Assembly: GCA_949316495.1 (NCBI GenBank)
Contig: OX439005.1
Coordinates: forward strand, 43,088,682 to 43,152,681
DNA from: Amphiduros pacificus
Taxonomy: Eukaryota > Annelida > Polychaeta > Phyllodocida > Hesionidae
DNA: 64,000 nt
Reading direction: 5' to 3'
The position numbers and the translations under genes were made by a program. Within the stretch, counting starts at the first letter, position 1. Each line of letters opens with the position of its first letter. Below the pieces are notes generated by a model that was not told where the DNA came from, searched no databases, and saw nothing but the letters and a program-made list of their open reading frames with translations. Below, in pieces: positions 62,643 through 64,000 of this stretch.

Positions 62643-64000
62643 CACTTGGATGATAAATTTGAATAAGCACGACCATAAAAGCTCTAATTTCTTTGTCTAT
62701 TTATTGGTCTTGTGGAATCTGTGAAATGATTTCATTACATTGTGGAATAAAGCACTTGCCTTTTTCCATTTGCTTCAACCATTTACATTAATGTTTGAGT
62801 TCCCAATCTTAAAATTCAGCACACCCAATTCTTTCCCACCTAAATAAGAAGTATTTAATTCATGCATATCTCTCCCATTTATAATGTCCTATGGATGGAT
62901 GAGTTATGAGCAGAGAAAATATTGAGCCCAATATAGTGTATCCTTTCAATCAATCTCTATATCATGACATTCATTTGCTTTTAGACATCAAGTCATCATT
63001 TCCTTGCCACACTGCACACTTCAAATATATTTTTGTAACAACTGAATCATTTGTAGCTTCCTATCCACTGACATAAATAAAAGATAATAAAATAAGGTAT
63101 ATTTAATGGTATACTCTGGATAATTGTGAGCACACTTTAAAACTGTATAAGGTATCATATATATATATATTAAGATGCTAACATGTTGGTAACATGCACA
63201 GGGCAGTATTCATGGCAAGTAAACAGTTCCACACCTCGGCAACTAGGGCTGTGCATTATTTAGAACTCTCTTACCCAATTAAAAGGCACTTTACCGTTGC
63301 CAATACCCTAACAAAGACCGCACAAGTCCATCTTCTTGCTAAACAGACATGTGGTGCTCACTCGAAATAAAACAATTACATATCCCAGGTGACATAAAGC
63401 ATTACCATGAGAATAACTCTAATGCCTTTCTGGGCCTGCAGGATCCCAACGCTTTTTGGTTTTCTTTCACCCATTCATTTTTAATGACATATTAAATCGA
63501 TCTTTTTTTTTCACAAGAGTGCAATCAATGTGGAATGTTGTAATTTTATAGGATTAAAAGTATAAAAAAATAATCAATCCAAAACTCCTACATATTTCAT
63601 GAAATTTCTATTAAAAGAGTGTATGCCAAAATCAGATATATGTACATGTCTAACATTTTTTGCTAACAGATGAAAGACGTTCAAAGAACGTAATAAAAAC
63701 CTCATGTTGACAGGAAGTGTAGGTCACATGACTGGCTGACAGGAAGCAGCACACTTCTGGTTGGACTAACGTTCCGGAACAATCTATGGCATTCACCTGC
63801 CAGCAAATGGAGTGATGTCCAAAGAGATTTCAAAATTCCCATCGTCTCTGCTAATTAGCACCGAAATAAGCCTTGGTTTGGTCACCTAATGCACTCACTG
63901 ACAGAACAAGACAGTCTTTGCCAAATATCAGTCAAGCCTTCTAATTAACATCCCCCAATGTTAATTAATGTCAATTCAAAGTAGGAAAGAATGCACAAAT

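Overview
This is eukaryotic, animal-type DNA. It is AT-rich and looks low in CpG. Short exons with GT-AG borders are separated by very long introns full of tandem repeats and transposon debris. No bacterial or organellar genes are visible. Three exons on the minus strand join into one unbroken reading frame of 114 complete codons. It closely resembles the N-terminal part (end of PH domain to start of the EF-hand region) of phospholipase C beta, nearest to the PLCB1-type enzymes activated by Gq. The host is therefore a bilaterian-grade animal. Minisatellite load, transposon family and intron size suggest a marine invertebrate such as a mollusc or other lophotrochozoan, or an invertebrate deuterostome, but the sequence does not settle this.

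Layout of the gene, in transcript order (right to left): 52665-64000 is upstream intron with no exon found; exon at 52664-52596; a 39.1 kb intron; exon at 13491-13351; a 5.8 kb intron; exon at 7523-7390; then intron running off the left edge. Nearly the whole window is thus intron of one gene.

The introns hold: (1) about 19 separate minisatellite arrays with unit lengths of 15 to 66 bp (one with a 125 bp period), together roughly 12 kb or a fifth of the window, plus long (TA)n, (AAT)n and poly-T runs; (2) a 4.7 kb DNA transposon at 26752-31461 with terminal inverted repeats of about 660 bp, a probable 3-bp target duplication, and a minus-strand gene whose product ends in a FEN1/XPG-like nuclease domain; (3) a 446-bp foldback element at 16694-17139 inserted in a minisatellite; (4) the tail of a LINE at about 48774-49262; (5) two tRNA-derived SINEs; (6) scattered CTCF-like motifs and a few CpG-containing patches that may be regulatory.

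The strongest candidate for something poorly described is the long-TIR transposon. It combines very long inverted ends built from diverged tandem sub-repeats, a 22-bp palindrome in each end, and a nuclease-domain protein without an obvious classical transposase signature. Most long open frames elsewhere are artefacts of tandem repeats, open in several frames and on both strands, and are not genes.
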